64,000 nt of DNA from Enterovibrio norvegicus_B (GTDB lineage Bacteria; Pseudomonadota; Gammaproteobacteria; Enterobacterales; Vibrionaceae): the NCBI RefSeq assembly GCF_002876705.1, contig NZ_MDAG01000057.1, forward strand, positions 186,001 to 250,000, written 5' to 3'. Under the pieces are notes generated by a model. It saw only the letters and a program-made list of their open reading frames with translations. It was not told the origin of the DNA and made no database searches. The translations under genes were made by a program, and so were the position numbers. Positions 18,308-27,040 of this stretch are shown here, piece after piece. Each line of letters begins with the position of its first letter. The first letter of the stretch is position 1.

Positions 18308-18997
18308 ATGAGTAAATCGGAGCGTTTGTTTGAGTTGTTGACCCTGTTGCGTTCTAAACGTTACGCGGTGACAGCCAAGGCGATGGCAGAAGAGCTAGGC
18401 GTCAGTGAACGCACGATTTACCGTGATGTCCAATCTCTGCTGCTTTCAGGTGTGCCCATTGAAGGTGAGGCAGGGGTTGGCTATCGATTAGGGAAAGGTT
18501 CCCATTTACCTCCGCTCATGTTCACTGAAGAAGAAATGCTCGCTATGGAACTGGGTATGAGAATGGTGAGGGCTTGGTCAGACAGGCAATTGGCGGCAGC
18601 TTCTCATTCAGCATCGCGAAAAATACATTCCATCTTACCAGAGCACATTCGCGCCCAAATTGAAACGTTCCCCATTGAAGTGCCAGCATTTCATGTCGGC
18701 AGTGAAAATGCTGATCGCAATGAATTATTGCGGGAGGCAACGGCGCAGTTTAAGAAAATCCAAATTCATTATGAAACGGGTGAAGGCATTGTGTCTGATA
18801 GGGTGGTGCAACCGCTCGGGCAAGTTTATTGGGGAAAGGTATGGACCTTGGTGGCGTGGTGCGAACTCAGGAATGACTACCGAAGCTTTCGCATCGATCG
18901 CATCCTGCGTGTTGATTCGTTAGCGGATACGTTTACTACACACAAAGAGAAATCGTTTCAGCATTACTTGGCAGCAAGCTATGGCTGCGAGAAATAA
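18308..18997 (+). CDS. YafY-type HTH/WYL transcriptional regulator
   Basis: 229 residues. Residues 1-60 are a DeoR/HTH_11 winged helix (ERLFELLTLLRSKRYAVTAKAMAEELGVSERTIYRD). Residues about 130-215 form a WYL domain, with VVQPLGQVYWGKVWTLVAWCELRNDYRSFRIDRI carrying the typical Trp/Arg pattern. WYL domains bind nucleic acid or nucleotide-type ligands. It follows the ABM-like gene by 11 bases; the pairing of YafY-type regulators with small ABM/glyoxalase-like enzymes suggests it controls its own operon. Confidence 0.88.
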   Translation: MSKSERLFELLTLLRSKRYAVTAKAMAEELGVSERTIYRDVQSLLLSGVPIEGEAGVGYRLGKGSHLPPLMFTEEEMLAMELGMRMVRAWSDRQLAAASHSASRKIHSILPEHIRAQIETFPIEVPAFHVGSENADRNELLREATAQFKKIQIHYETGEGIVSDRVVQPLGQVYWGKVWTLVAWCELRNDYRSFRIDRILRVDSLADTFTTHKEKSFQHYLAASYGCEK

Positions 18998-19109
18998 CTT
19001 TATTGCGTAAGGTAAACCATTTCAAAAATCACTCCGTAATGACTCTTCGCTGATCAGCTAAATCGAGCAAACGCTCTCAACCTTTAATATATGGAATAGG
19101 AGAAATCAT

Positions 19110-19637
19110 ATGATTTCTACGAAGGTAGTGCCGTCTCTAAAATCAGCAATATTCTCTATGTTTGTCGTTTTTACGGTTGCTGCATGCAGCAGTCAGGCTA
19201 AACACCATGAGGCGATGAACGAGAAACCGAAACAAAACATCGTTGAAATAGCTGCAGGAAATCCAGATTTCAGTACGCTAGTCGCTGCAGTGAAAGCGGC
19301 TGGCCTTGTCGAAACGCTTCAAGGGAAAGGGCCATTTACCGTCTTCGCCCCGACGAACGAAGCATTTGCAAAGTTACCAGCAGGGACAGTAGAAAGCCTT
19401 TTACAACCAGAAAACAAAGATCAGCTTGTCGCGATTCTTACGTATCACGTAGTGCCAGGCAAAGTGATGGCAAAAGACGTGGTCGATCTGACAGAGGCAA
19501 CGACCGCGCAAGGCAGTATTATCTCTATCGATACGACGAACGGCGTGAAAGTCGATAACGCCAATGTGGTCGCGACAGACATCGAAGCATCAAACGGCGT
19601 TATTCACGTGATTGATAGTGTCATTATTCCGAATTAA
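19110..19637 (+). CDS. Fasciclin-domain lipoprotein
   Basis: 175 residues with a lipoprotein signal peptide ending at the lipobox VAAC (Cys about residue 26). Residues 45-175 are one fasciclin (FAS1) domain, with the H1 motif FTVFAPTNEAFAKLP, the YHVV centre, and the H2 motif NGVIHVIDSVIIP. FAS1 domains mediate cell-surface or matrix adhesion. The start has TAGGAG six bases upstream. It is monocistronic and followed by a terminator. Confidence 0.92.
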   Translation: MISTKVVPSLKSAIFSMFVVFTVAACSSQAKHHEAMNEKPKQNIVEIAAGNPDFSTLVAAVKAAGLVETLQGKGPFTVFAPTNEAFAKLPAGTVESLLQPENKDQLVAILTYHVVPGKVMAKDVVDLTEATTAQGSIISIDTTNGVKVDNANVVATDIEASNGVIHVIDSVIIPN

Positions 19638-19688
19638 AGCGACGCTGACTCACCCGAAAGTTAATCGGGTGCAACGGGATTAAAGAAC

Positions 19689-19718
19689 AAAAAAGCGAGC
19701 CATTGGCTCGCTTTTTTT
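19689..19718. terminator. Bidirectional intrinsic terminator
   Basis: AAAAAGCGAGCC / GGCTCGCTTTTT with an ATT loop lies between the convergent fasciclin and SulP genes. Confidence 0.88.
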
Positions 19719-19759
19719 GTTTTTACTGAGAACCCAAATGGGTGTCAGACAGCAGGGGG

Positions 19760-21316
19760 TTATCCCAATAGGTCGTCTGCCACTTTGTAGTTTGGATCTT
19801 CAATGTGGTTGATTTCAACCAAGCTACCTGCTTTTGTCAGTAGCGCCTGACAGTCTGGCGACAAATGGCGAAGATGCAGAGTCTTACCTGATTTGTTGTA
19901 TCGGTCTGCCAAGGTATCAATCGCTTCAATCGCGGAATGGTCAGCAACACGTGACTTACCAAAATCTACGATAACGTCGCTTGGGTCATTCTGTGCGTCG
20001 AAGAGTTCAAGGAAGTTAGCCACTGAGCCGAAGAACAATGGGCCGTTCACTTCATAGATTTTCGAACCTTCTTCGTTAATGTGGCTTGTCGCGTAAATGT
20101 GTTTCGCATGTTCCCATGCAAACATCAACGCAGAGACAATCACACCAACAATCACGGCAATTGCAAGGTCAGTCATGACGGTAACAACGGTGACTAACAC
20201 GATGACAAAGAAATCTTTCTTAGGTACACGGCGTGCCAGCTTGAAGGTTGCCCATTCAAAGGTGCCGATGACGACCATGAACATCACACCAACAAGCGCG
20301 GCAAGTGGGATCATTTCAATCAGTGAAGAGGTGAACAAGATAAAGCAAAGCAGCGCGAGTGCGGCAACAATACCTGATAGACGACCACGACCGCCTGAGT
20401 TCACGTTGATCATTGATTGACCAATCATCGCACAGCCGCCCATTGCACCGAACACTGAACATGTTACGTTCGCAACGCCTTGTCCCACACACTCACGGTT
20501 ACCGTGACCACGGGTGCCTGTCATTTCATCAATGACGGTAAGCGTAAGTAGCGACTCAATCAAACCAACTGCAGCGAGAATCAGCGCGTAAGGCAAAATG
20601 ATGTAAATCGTTTCTAGGCTAAACGGTACCACTGGCACGGCGAAGGTTGGCAGTGAGCCAGCAAGCGTCGCGTTCTCGTCGCCACTCATTGAGCGTAGGA
20701 AGTCCACCACTGTACGTGTATCGAGATCAAGCAATACGACGGCAGCCGTAACAGACACGATAGCAACCAGTGAAGACGGTACTGATGTGGTTAGTTTTGG
20801 CAGGAAGTGAATGATTGCCATGGTGATAGCCACAAGGCCAAGCATCAATATCATTTGGCTACCTTGAAGCCAATCTAGATTTCCTGCTGCGTCTGGCGCT
20901 TTGAATTGACCAAGTTGAGCAAGGAAAATGACGATAGCCAAGCCGTTAACGAAACCAATCATCACAGGGTGCGGCACCATGCGGATGAACTTTCCGAGCT
21001 TGAAAATACCGGCAGACACTTGGAAGAGGCCCGCAAGCATCACGGCAGCAAAAAGGTATTCGATGCCATGCTGAGCAACCAAGCTGACCATAACAACGGC
21101 CATTGCACCTGTTGCGCCTGAAATCATGCCTGGGCGACCGCCAAGAATAGAGGTCAATAGACCCATGATGAACGCAGCGTAGAGACCAACCATAGGGTCT
21201 ACACCTGCAACAAAGGCGAATGCAACGGCTTCAGGCACAAGTGCGAGCGCTACTGTCAACCCTGACAGTACGTCGTTTTTCACTGAGTGCTGGGGGAATT
21301 TAGGAAATTCAAACAT
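19760..21316 (-). CDS. SulP-family anion transporter with STAS domain
   Basis: 518 residues. About residues 15-395 hold 12-14 transmembrane segments with the SulP hallmark GLTVALALVPEAVAFAFVAGVDPMVGLYAAF and PGMISGATGAMAVVM. Residues 410-510 are a cytoplasmic STAS domain (GPLFFGSVANFLELF, VIVDFGKSRVADHSAIEAID). The GATGAM and GHGNRECVGQGVANV segments resemble the BicA-like branch, so Na+-coupled bicarbonate uptake is as likely as sulfate. The start has no strong ribosome site. It is monocistronic. Confidence 0.88.
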   Translation of the reverse strand: MFEFPKFPQHSVKNDVLSGLTVALALVPEAVAFAFVAGVDPMVGLYAAFIMGLLTSILGGRPGMISGATGAMAVVMVSLVAQHGIEYLFAAVMLAGLFQVSAGIFKLGKFIRMVPHPVMIGFVNGLAIVIFLAQLGQFKAPDAAGNLDWLQGSQMILMLGLVAITMAIIHFLPKLTTSVPSSLVAIVSVTAAVVLLDLDTRTVVDFLRSMSGDENATLAGSLPTFAVPVVPFSLETIYIILPYALILAAVGLIESLLTLTVIDEMTGTRGHGNRECVGQGVANVTCSVFGAMGGCAMIGQSMINVNSGGRGRLSGIVAALALLCFILFTSSLIEMIPLAALVGVMFMVVIGTFEWATFKLARRVPKKDFFVIVLVTVVTVMTDLAIAVIVGVIVSALMFAWEHAKHIYATSHINEEGSKIYEVNGPLFFGSVANFLELFDAQNDPSDVIVDFGKSRVADHSAIEAIDTLADRYNKSGKTLHLRHLSPDCQALLTKAGSLVEINHIEDPNYKVADDLLG

Positions 21317-21621
21317 TATGTAAATTACTTGTCTTTAGATGGGTTAAAGGGAATCACACAACATCGCTAGCGGTAGCAAAACGATCGTCCTTGTAATCAC
21401 ATAGCTAGCAATTAAACGTTCTTTCTATAAACAGCTGTCTCAACTGTTAAATGCTTGCGGATACTACCTAATAGTGTGATTTTGTTCAATGTTCGTAACG
21501 TAATTGTGAATCTTAATAATAAAGATATCAGTGCTCGACATGTTGAAGTGACAGCCTGAAATACGTGTATAGCATTAGGGTAGTCGTGTTCGAGGGCAAC
21601 ATAACGAATACATTAAATTTT
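21317..21621. other. Spacer upstream of the SulP gene
   Basis: About 300 bases, AT-rich towards the right. It must contain the SulP promoter on the reverse strand. I see no further gene or clear operator. The dispersed repeat at 21622 forms its right border. Confidence 0.4.
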
Positions 21622-21673
21622 TATACCCAAACAACCTCAAGATACTTGTTCACCGAGAGTTTGTTTGGGTATA
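21622..21673. repeat. Dispersed palindromic repeat, shortest copy (52 bp)
   Basis: TATACCCAAACAACCTCAAG at the left end and GTTTGTTTGGGTATA at the right end, with only about 15 bases between. It lies directly next to the rne terminator. Confidence 0.8.
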
Positions 21674-21709
21674 AAAAAAAAGAGCCATGACATGCATGGC
21701 TCTTTTTTA
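21674..21709 (-). terminator. Intrinsic terminator of rne
   Basis: AAAAAGAGCCATG / CATGGCTCTTTTT with an ACATG loop and long T runs on the reverse strand. It directly follows the rne stop. Confidence 0.88.
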
Positions 21710-21722
21710 CCCTAGCCTTAAC

Positions 21723-24700
21723 TTAGAAGTTAGGCTTGGTCGCGGGTGCTGCGGCGCGGCTAGTTGCCGTGTCACTACCTGCTTGTTTAGTTTGAAGACG
21801 CTCTGCACGGAACTCTGCAATTGCGACTTGGATTGGTGCAGAAGACACTTCTTGAGCTGGAGCGGGTGCTTTCGTCATTGGAGACGTTGCAACACGACAA
21901 CGAATCACTGGCGCTTCTGCAGGTTTTTCTGCTTCAACCGCTGAGATTTCACTCGCTTCAATCACTTCTTTGATGTCTGCTTTTTCTTCGTTCTGAACAG
22001 GCGCAACTGGCGCTGATTCAACCACTGCTTCTTGAGCCACAGTCTCTTGAACGTCGGCTTTTGCAACAACGGTTTCTGGCGCTTGTTGAGCGGCAGGTTC
22101 TTCCGATACAGCATTCACTGTTAGTGGAAGTTCTTCGCTCAGTGCATCTGCACCTTCAGATTTGGCTTTTTCTTCCAAAATCGTAGGCGTTGCAGGACGA
22201 GGGAATACTTTACCCATTGCCATTTCAGGGAAAGCAACACCGCTTAGGGCTGGTTTTGCTTCAACTGCTTCTTCAACAACGGGTGTTTCTTGTGCCACAT
22301 CAGCGATGACTTCTTCTGCAACAACAGGTGCTTTCTGTGCCGCTTTCGACGGCCATACTTTACCCATTGCCATTTCTGGAGAAGCCACACCAGACTTCAG
22401 AACAACCTTGTTGCGCTTCTCTACAACAGAAACTGCAGTTTCCATCATGTCTAGCTGGTCAAGACCTTGTTCTGTCGATTCAGTGTCGTTGTCTTCGCGG
22501 TAGTTGCGACGACGGCGTTGACCACTAGCACGTAGGTGACGAGGTGAACGACGGTTACGACGTTTCTCATCACGTTGCTCAGTTTGTTCGCCATCTTGCG
22601 CAGCGACAGTTTCGTTCACATCAACTTGTTTTGCTTCGGCAGCAACTGCTTTGCCCATCTCTTGAAGAGGGTTTTCAGCCACATTCTCTTGCTCAACAGA
22701 CGTGTCGCCTACGCGAATTTTCTTGTCTAGCTTACGGCGTTGACGGCGTTGCTTAATTTTTTCCGTCTTCTCCGCTTTTTCCTGCTTCTCAACTGCAACT
22801 ACTGGCGCTTCTTCTTTTACAGGTTTAGCGACTTTCTGCTGTTGGCGCTGTTCCGTTTTCTCTGCTTTATCAACAGGCTTACGGTTTTGCTTCTTCGCAG
22901 GTTTTTCTTGACGTTCTGCGTTGCCGTTGCGCTCGTTACGTTCATTACGCTGTTCGTTACGATCCGCCGTTTCTGGACGGTCTTTACGACGTTGTGGACG
23001 TTTCTCGTTGCGCTCTTGCTTGCCGTTTTCATCGCGTTGATTGTTGCGTGAACCACGACGATTGCGGTCTTGCGAACGTTTCTGATCACGACGATTACGG
23101 TTTTCTTGTTTCGGTTCTTCTTTCTTCTCTTGCTCAGGCTCTGATGCAAACAGACCAGAAATGAAGCTAACCAAACGCGAGAACAAGCCCGGTTGTGTTT
23201 CAGCTTCTTTGGTTGGTGCAGGCTTCGCAGATGGTGCTGGAGAAGCTGGCGCAGAGAAACCTTGAAGTGCAGGCTCTTCACGTTTCTTCTCGACACGTTC
23301 AGCAGGGGCATCATCTTTTGCTTCTGCTTCGCGTATTGCTTCCAGCTGCTTAGGCAAGTGGTAAGAAAGCGTACTGTTTTCATCACCGCCACGGACACGC
23401 AACACTTCAAAGTGTGGCGTTTCCATGTCTGCGTTTGGCACGATAACAACGCGAACGTTGTGATATTTCTCTACATGCTGCACAGAGCGGCGTTTTTCGT
23501 TAAGCAGGTAAGAGGCAACAGGCACTGGCACAATAGCCATTACTTGCGATGTGTTCTCTTTCAATGCTTCTTCTTCGATCAATCGAAGAATAGACAGCGA
23601 CAGGGATTCGTTATCACGAATCACACCTGTACCCGTACAACGAGGACAAATATGGTGGCTCGCTTCTGCCAAAGACGGGCTTAGGCGTTGGCGAGACATT
23701 TCTAGCAGACCGAAACGTGAAATACGGCCGATTTGAACGCGTGCGCGGTCCATACGAACTGCTTCACGAAGGCGGTTTTCAACTTCACGTTGGTGGCGAA
23801 CAGGGGTCATATCGATAAAATCGATAACAACCAAGCCACCCAAGTCGCGTAGACGTAATTGACGTGCAATTTCGTCAGCTGCTTCTAGGTTCGTTTGAAG
23901 TGCAGTTTCTTCGATATCAGAGCCTTTTGTTGCGCGGGCTGAGTTGATATCAATAGAGGTCAATGCTTCTGTAGGGTCGATAACAATCGAACCGCCAGAT
24001 GGAAGACGGACTTCACGCTGGAATGCAGATTCAATCTGACTTTCGATTTGGTAATGGCTGAATAGAGGTACTTCGCCTTCGTAGCGCTTAACGCGCTGCA
24101 GGAAGTCAGGGCGGGTCGCCTGAATACGCTCACGAGCCTGATTGAATACTGTTTCGCTATCAATCAATACCTCACCGATGTCACGGCGTAGGTAGTCACG
24201 GAATGCACGAGCAATAACGTCACTTTCTTGATAGATAAGGAAAGGAGCATTTTGAGAATCTGCAGCACCTAGGATACGTTCCCAGTTGTTCAACAGATAG
24301 TTCAAATCCCATTCAAGTTCTTCAGCTGATTTGCCTACGCCTGCGGTGCGAACAATAAGACCCATGCCTTGTGGCAGTTTAAGGCCTGACATTGCTTCTT
24401 TAAGTTGGCTACGCTCTTCACCTTCGATGCGACGAGAAATACCGCCAGCACGTGGGTTGTTAGGCATAAGAACAAGGTAACTACCCGCAAGGGAGATGAA
24501 TGTGGTTAGGGCTGCGCCTTTGTTACCACGTTCTTCTTTATCTACCTGAACAATCACTTCTTGGCCTTCTTTCAACACCTCTTTGATGTTTGGACGGCCT
24601 TGGTAGCTGTAATTGTCTGGGAAGTATTCGCGGGCAATTTCTTTAAGAGGAAGGAAACCGTGACGTTCTGAACCGTAGTCAACGAAAGCTGCTTCTAGAC

Positions 24701-24854
24701 TTGGTTCAATACGGGTGATTTTGCCTTTATAAATATTTGCTTTCTTCGATTCATGGCCTGGGCTTTCGATATCTAGATCGTACAAGCGCTGACCGTCAAC
24801 CAATGCGACGCGCAACTCTTCTTTTTGAGTTGCGTTGATCAACATTCTTTTCAT
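21723..24854 (-). CDS. rne: Ribonuclease E
   Basis: 1043 residues from ATG 24854 (MKRMLINATQKEELRVALVDG, nearly identical to the E. coli start); 21 open codons upstream are not used. Residues 1-530 are the catalytic half: S1 domain, 5' sensor, the DNase I-like site around VIDFIDM, and the Zn-link CPRCTGTG (residues about 404-411). The C-terminal half is the degradosome scaffold: an amphipathic membrane-targeting helix (GLFSRLVSFISGLFASE), long Arg/Gln/Glu/Asn-rich RNA-binding tracts, two copies of SGV..PEMAMGKV, and VATSPMTKAPAP near the end, which matches the PNPase-binding region of E. coli RNase E. It cleaves single-stranded AU-rich RNA and starts most mRNA decay. Confidence 0.98.
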   Translation of the reverse strand: MKRMLINATQKEELRVALVDGQRLYDLDIESPGHESKKANIYKGKITRIEPSLEAAFVDYGSERHGFLPLKEIAREYFPDNYSYQGRPNIKEVLKEGQEVIVQVDKEERGNKGAALTTFISLAGSYLVLMPNNPRAGGISRRIEGEERSQLKEAMSGLKLPQGMGLIVRTAGVGKSAEELEWDLNYLLNNWERILGAADSQNAPFLIYQESDVIARAFRDYLRRDIGEVLIDSETVFNQARERIQATRPDFLQRVKRYEGEVPLFSHYQIESQIESAFQREVRLPSGGSIVIDPTEALTSIDINSARATKGSDIEETALQTNLEAADEIARQLRLRDLGGLVVIDFIDMTPVRHQREVENRLREAVRMDRARVQIGRISRFGLLEMSRQRLSPSLAEASHHICPRCTGTGVIRDNESLSLSILRLIEEEALKENTSQVMAIVPVPVASYLLNEKRRSVQHVEKYHNVRVVIVPNADMETPHFEVLRVRGGDENSTLSYHLPKQLEAIREAEAKDDAPAERVEKKREEPALQGFSAPASPAPSAKPAPTKEAETQPGLFSRLVSFISGLFASEPEQEKKEEPKQENRNRRDQKRSQDRNRRGSRNNQRDENGKQERNEKRPQRRKDRPETADRNEQRNERNERNGNAERQEKPAKKQNRKPVDKAEKTEQRQQQKVAKPVKEEAPVVAVEKQEKAEKTEKIKQRRQRRKLDKKIRVGDTSVEQENVAENPLQEMGKAVAAEAKQVDVNETVAAQDGEQTEQRDEKRRNRRSPRHLRASGQRRRRNYREDNDTESTEQGLDQLDMMETAVSVVEKRNKVVLKSGVASPEMAMGKVWPSKAAQKAPVVAEEVIADVAQETPVVEEAVEAKPALSGVAFPEMAMGKVFPRPATPTILEEKAKSEGADALSEELPLTVNAVSEEPAAQQAPETVVAKADVQETVAQEAVVESAPVAPVQNEEKADIKEVIEASEISAVEAEKPAEAPVIRCRVATSPMTKAPAPAQEVSSAPIQVAIAEFRAERLQTKQAGSDTATSRAAAPATKPNF

Positions 24855-25370
24855 ATCAAATTTTTCTCGATTATTTGTCGTTGTTATTAGTTGTCGGATA
24901 CGAGACAAAAAACGCAATGCTGCCAGGTCCCAAGTCTGACATTAATGCAACCTCACGGCTGGGGAATCAGGGACGCTCTAGGGCACTACTTATTTACCCA
25001 CTGACACGGAAATAAAGAAGTCTCTCCGGTTTACTCAGTCGGTTTTCCACCACAAATGGCGACAGTCTCTTTGACACTGGTTATTTTTCCCGTCGTGCCA
25101 ACAAACTAACGGGTGCCTTAATCCTCATGTCTTACGCCAAATGCTGCATGATTAAAACGCGTTGAACTCTCATCGGAATCGAAACTACTAAGAAATAGTG
25201 CCGTGAATGGTCAATGTGTCTTGGTTAAAGCGGATTATATTTACTCTGTTTGACGGTAATTTCGCCGTAGTGTGTAAAAAAGCTACAAACTTTTCTACAG
25301 TACGGCGCAACTATAGCAGGGACACTTTTTTGCGGCAAATTACTTTGATGCAATGTAGAATCTATGCCCT
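24855..25370. promoter_or_regulatory. rne leader and divergent rne/rluC promoter region
   Basis: 516 bases without a protein gene. On the reverse strand there is a perfect TATAAT at 25239-25234 with no good -35. It predicts an rne transcript start near 25227 and a leader of roughly 370 bases, about the same as the 361-base leader through which E. coli RNase E limits its own mRNA. The right end also holds the rluC promoter. Confidence 0.6.
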
Positions 25371-26315
25371 ATGAATACAGAAAAACCTAAAGTGCAATTC
25401 ATCGACATCTCCGATGACATTGCAGGCCAGCGGATCGATAATTTTCTCCGAAATAGGCTTAAAAACGTCCCTAAAAGTATGATTTATCGCGTTCTTCGCA
25501 AAGGAGAGGTGCGAGTTAACAAAAAACGCATAAAACCGGAATACAAGCTTCAAGAGGGGGATGTTATTCGTCTTCCTCCTATCAAGATCCCAGAGACGGC
25601 GCAGGTTGAAGCGCCTAACACCAAGCTTGATAGGGTGGCTGAGTTAGAAAATTGTGTGATTTATGAAGACGATCACATGCTTATTCTGAATAAACCGTCT
25701 GGAACTGCCGTTCATGGCGGCAGTGGGCTGCATTTTGGCGCGATTGAGGCCATGCGCGCACTGCGTCCAGATGCACGTTTTCTTGAATTGGTGCATCGAA
25801 TCGACAGAGATACGTCTGGCATTTTGTTGATTGCCAAAAAACGCTCGGCACTTCGTCATCTTCAAGCGCAATTTCGCGAGAAGACGGTACAGAAGTATTA
25901 CTTTGCTTTGGTCATGGGGAACTGGAAACCAAGCATGCGTAAAGTGACTGCACCTTTACTTAAGAATGAAGTGAACAGCATTGTGCGGGTTAATCCGAAC
26001 GGTAAAGCGTCAGAAACGCGCTTTAGAGTGCTGGAACAATTTAAAGAAGCGACCTTGGTTCAAGCAAGTCCAATCACTGGACGCACACACCAGATTCGCG
26101 TCCATGCTCAATACTCTGGTCATCCGATTGCTTGGGATGATAGGTATGGTGATCGACGATTTGATGCTTATACGAAGAAATTTGGTTTGAGCCGATTGTT
26201 CCTCCATGCTGCAAACATTAAGTTCACGCACCCGAGCACAGAAGCGCAAATGGATATCTCCGCGCCGATGGAAAAGAAACTCGAGCGAACGTTAGAAGGA
26301 CTGCGCACCTGTTAA
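25371..26315 (+). CDS. rluC: 23S rRNA pseudouridine synthase C
   Basis: 314 residues. Residues 18-75 form an S4 RNA-binding domain (QRIDNFLRNRLKNVPKSMIYR...RKGEVRVNKKR). The catalytic domain carries ELVHRIDRDTSGILLIAKK with the active-site Asp (HRID) and SPITGRTHQIRVHAQYSGHP. Divergence from rne is conserved with E. coli, which identifies it as RluC (positions 955, 2504 and 2580 of 23S RNA). It overlaps the next gene if that gene starts at CTG 26309. Confidence 0.96.
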   Translation: MNTEKPKVQFIDISDDIAGQRIDNFLRNRLKNVPKSMIYRVLRKGEVRVNKKRIKPEYKLQEGDVIRLPPIKIPETAQVEAPNTKLDRVAELENCVIYEDDHMLILNKPSGTAVHGGSGLHFGAIEAMRALRPDARFLELVHRIDRDTSGILLIAKKRSALRHLQAQFREKTVQKYYFALVMGNWKPSMRKVTAPLLKNEVNSIVRVNPNGKASETRFRVLEQFKEATLVQASPITGRTHQIRVHAQYSGHPIAWDDRYGDRRFDAYTKKFGLSRLFLHAANIKFTHPSTEAQMDISAPMEKKLERTLEGLRTC

Positions 26316-26962
26316 AGCAATATAAGCTAGTCATCTTTGATTGGGATGGCACTGTGATGGATTCGGTGGCACGCATTGTGTCGTGTTTAGAGGAAGCTGC
26401 CCGTTTAACGGGTGGTTTGCCAACGCTGTCGCCAGAGCAATTAAAGCAAATGATAGGTTTGAGCTTAGAAAAGGGGTTTGTATTTCTTTACCCAGATGTG
26501 CCTTTCTCTCTGTTTGATACTTGGAAGAAGCATTATGGTCAGCAGTTTCGGGATGATAACCCAACACCACATGCGTTTTATCCTGGTGTAACCGATACAC
26601 TTGACGCGTTGAAAAATGCGTCAGGAAAAATGTTAGGGGTGGCGACTGGGAAATCGCGCATTGGCCTTGATAGGGCAATGGGTGAAACCCACAGTCAGCA
26701 TTTCTTTGCCGCGACACGAACGGCAGATGAGACGTTATCAAAGCCCGATCCTTTAATGATTCATGCGTTGCTTGAAGAGCTCGGTATCAATAAAGAAGAG
26801 GCTGTCATGATAGGGGATACCTCTCATGACATGTTGTTAGCAAACAACGCGGGCATTGATGCGATTGGTATTACATGGGGTGTGCATGATGCTGCTACAC
26901 TATCTGAATACAACCCTGTGGCGATTGTCGACACACTGCCAGAATTACTCAAACTGCCATAG
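26309..26962 (+). CDS. HAD-superfamily phosphatase with a probable CTG start
   Basis: 217 residues if translation begins at CTG 26309. The first standard start in frame, GTG 26354, would remove LVIFDWDGTVMDS, which is HAD motif I with both catalytic Asp residues, so it cannot be right. No ATG, GTG or TTG lies upstream in frame nearby. CTG 26309 has AGAAGGA eight bases before it, inside the end of rluC, a good ribosome site. Other motifs are ATGKSRIGL (motif II/III), SKPDPLMI and MIGDTSHDMLLANNAGI (motif IV). It is of the phosphoglycolate-phosphatase-like HAD-IA type; the substrate is unknown. It is translationally coupled to rluC. Confidence 0.88.
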   Translation: MLKQYKLVIFDWDGTVMDSVARIVSCLEEAARLTGGLPTLSPEQLKQMIGLSLEKGFVFLYPDVPFSLFDTWKKHYGQQFRDDNPTPHAFYPGVTDTLDALKNASGKMLGVATGKSRIGLDRAMGETHSQHFFAATRTADETLSKPDPLMIHALLEELGINKEEAVMIGDTSHDMLLANNAGIDAIGITWGVHDAATLSEYNPVAIVDTLPELLKLP

Positions 26963-26989
26963 ACATAAGCGTTAGCAGGACATGAAAAT

Positions 26990-27019
26990 GAAAAAAGAGC
27001 GAAGATTCGCTCTTTTTTT
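26990..27019. terminator. Bidirectional intrinsic terminator
   Basis: AAAAAAGAGCGAA / TTCGCTCTTTTTT with a short loop lies between the convergent HAD and yceF genes. Confidence 0.88.
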
Positions 27020-27040
27020 GTAGCTGATAGAAGGGGTTAG

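Noticed and set aside
21723..24854. Long overlapping forward and reverse frames inside rne (for example 22740-23051 and 22817-23449)
   Set aside because: They are shadows caused by the repetitive Arg/Glu/Gln-rich coding sequence of RNase E.
26354..26962. GTG 26354 as the HAD start
   Set aside because: It would delete catalytic motif I; the CTG start with a good ribosome site fits better.
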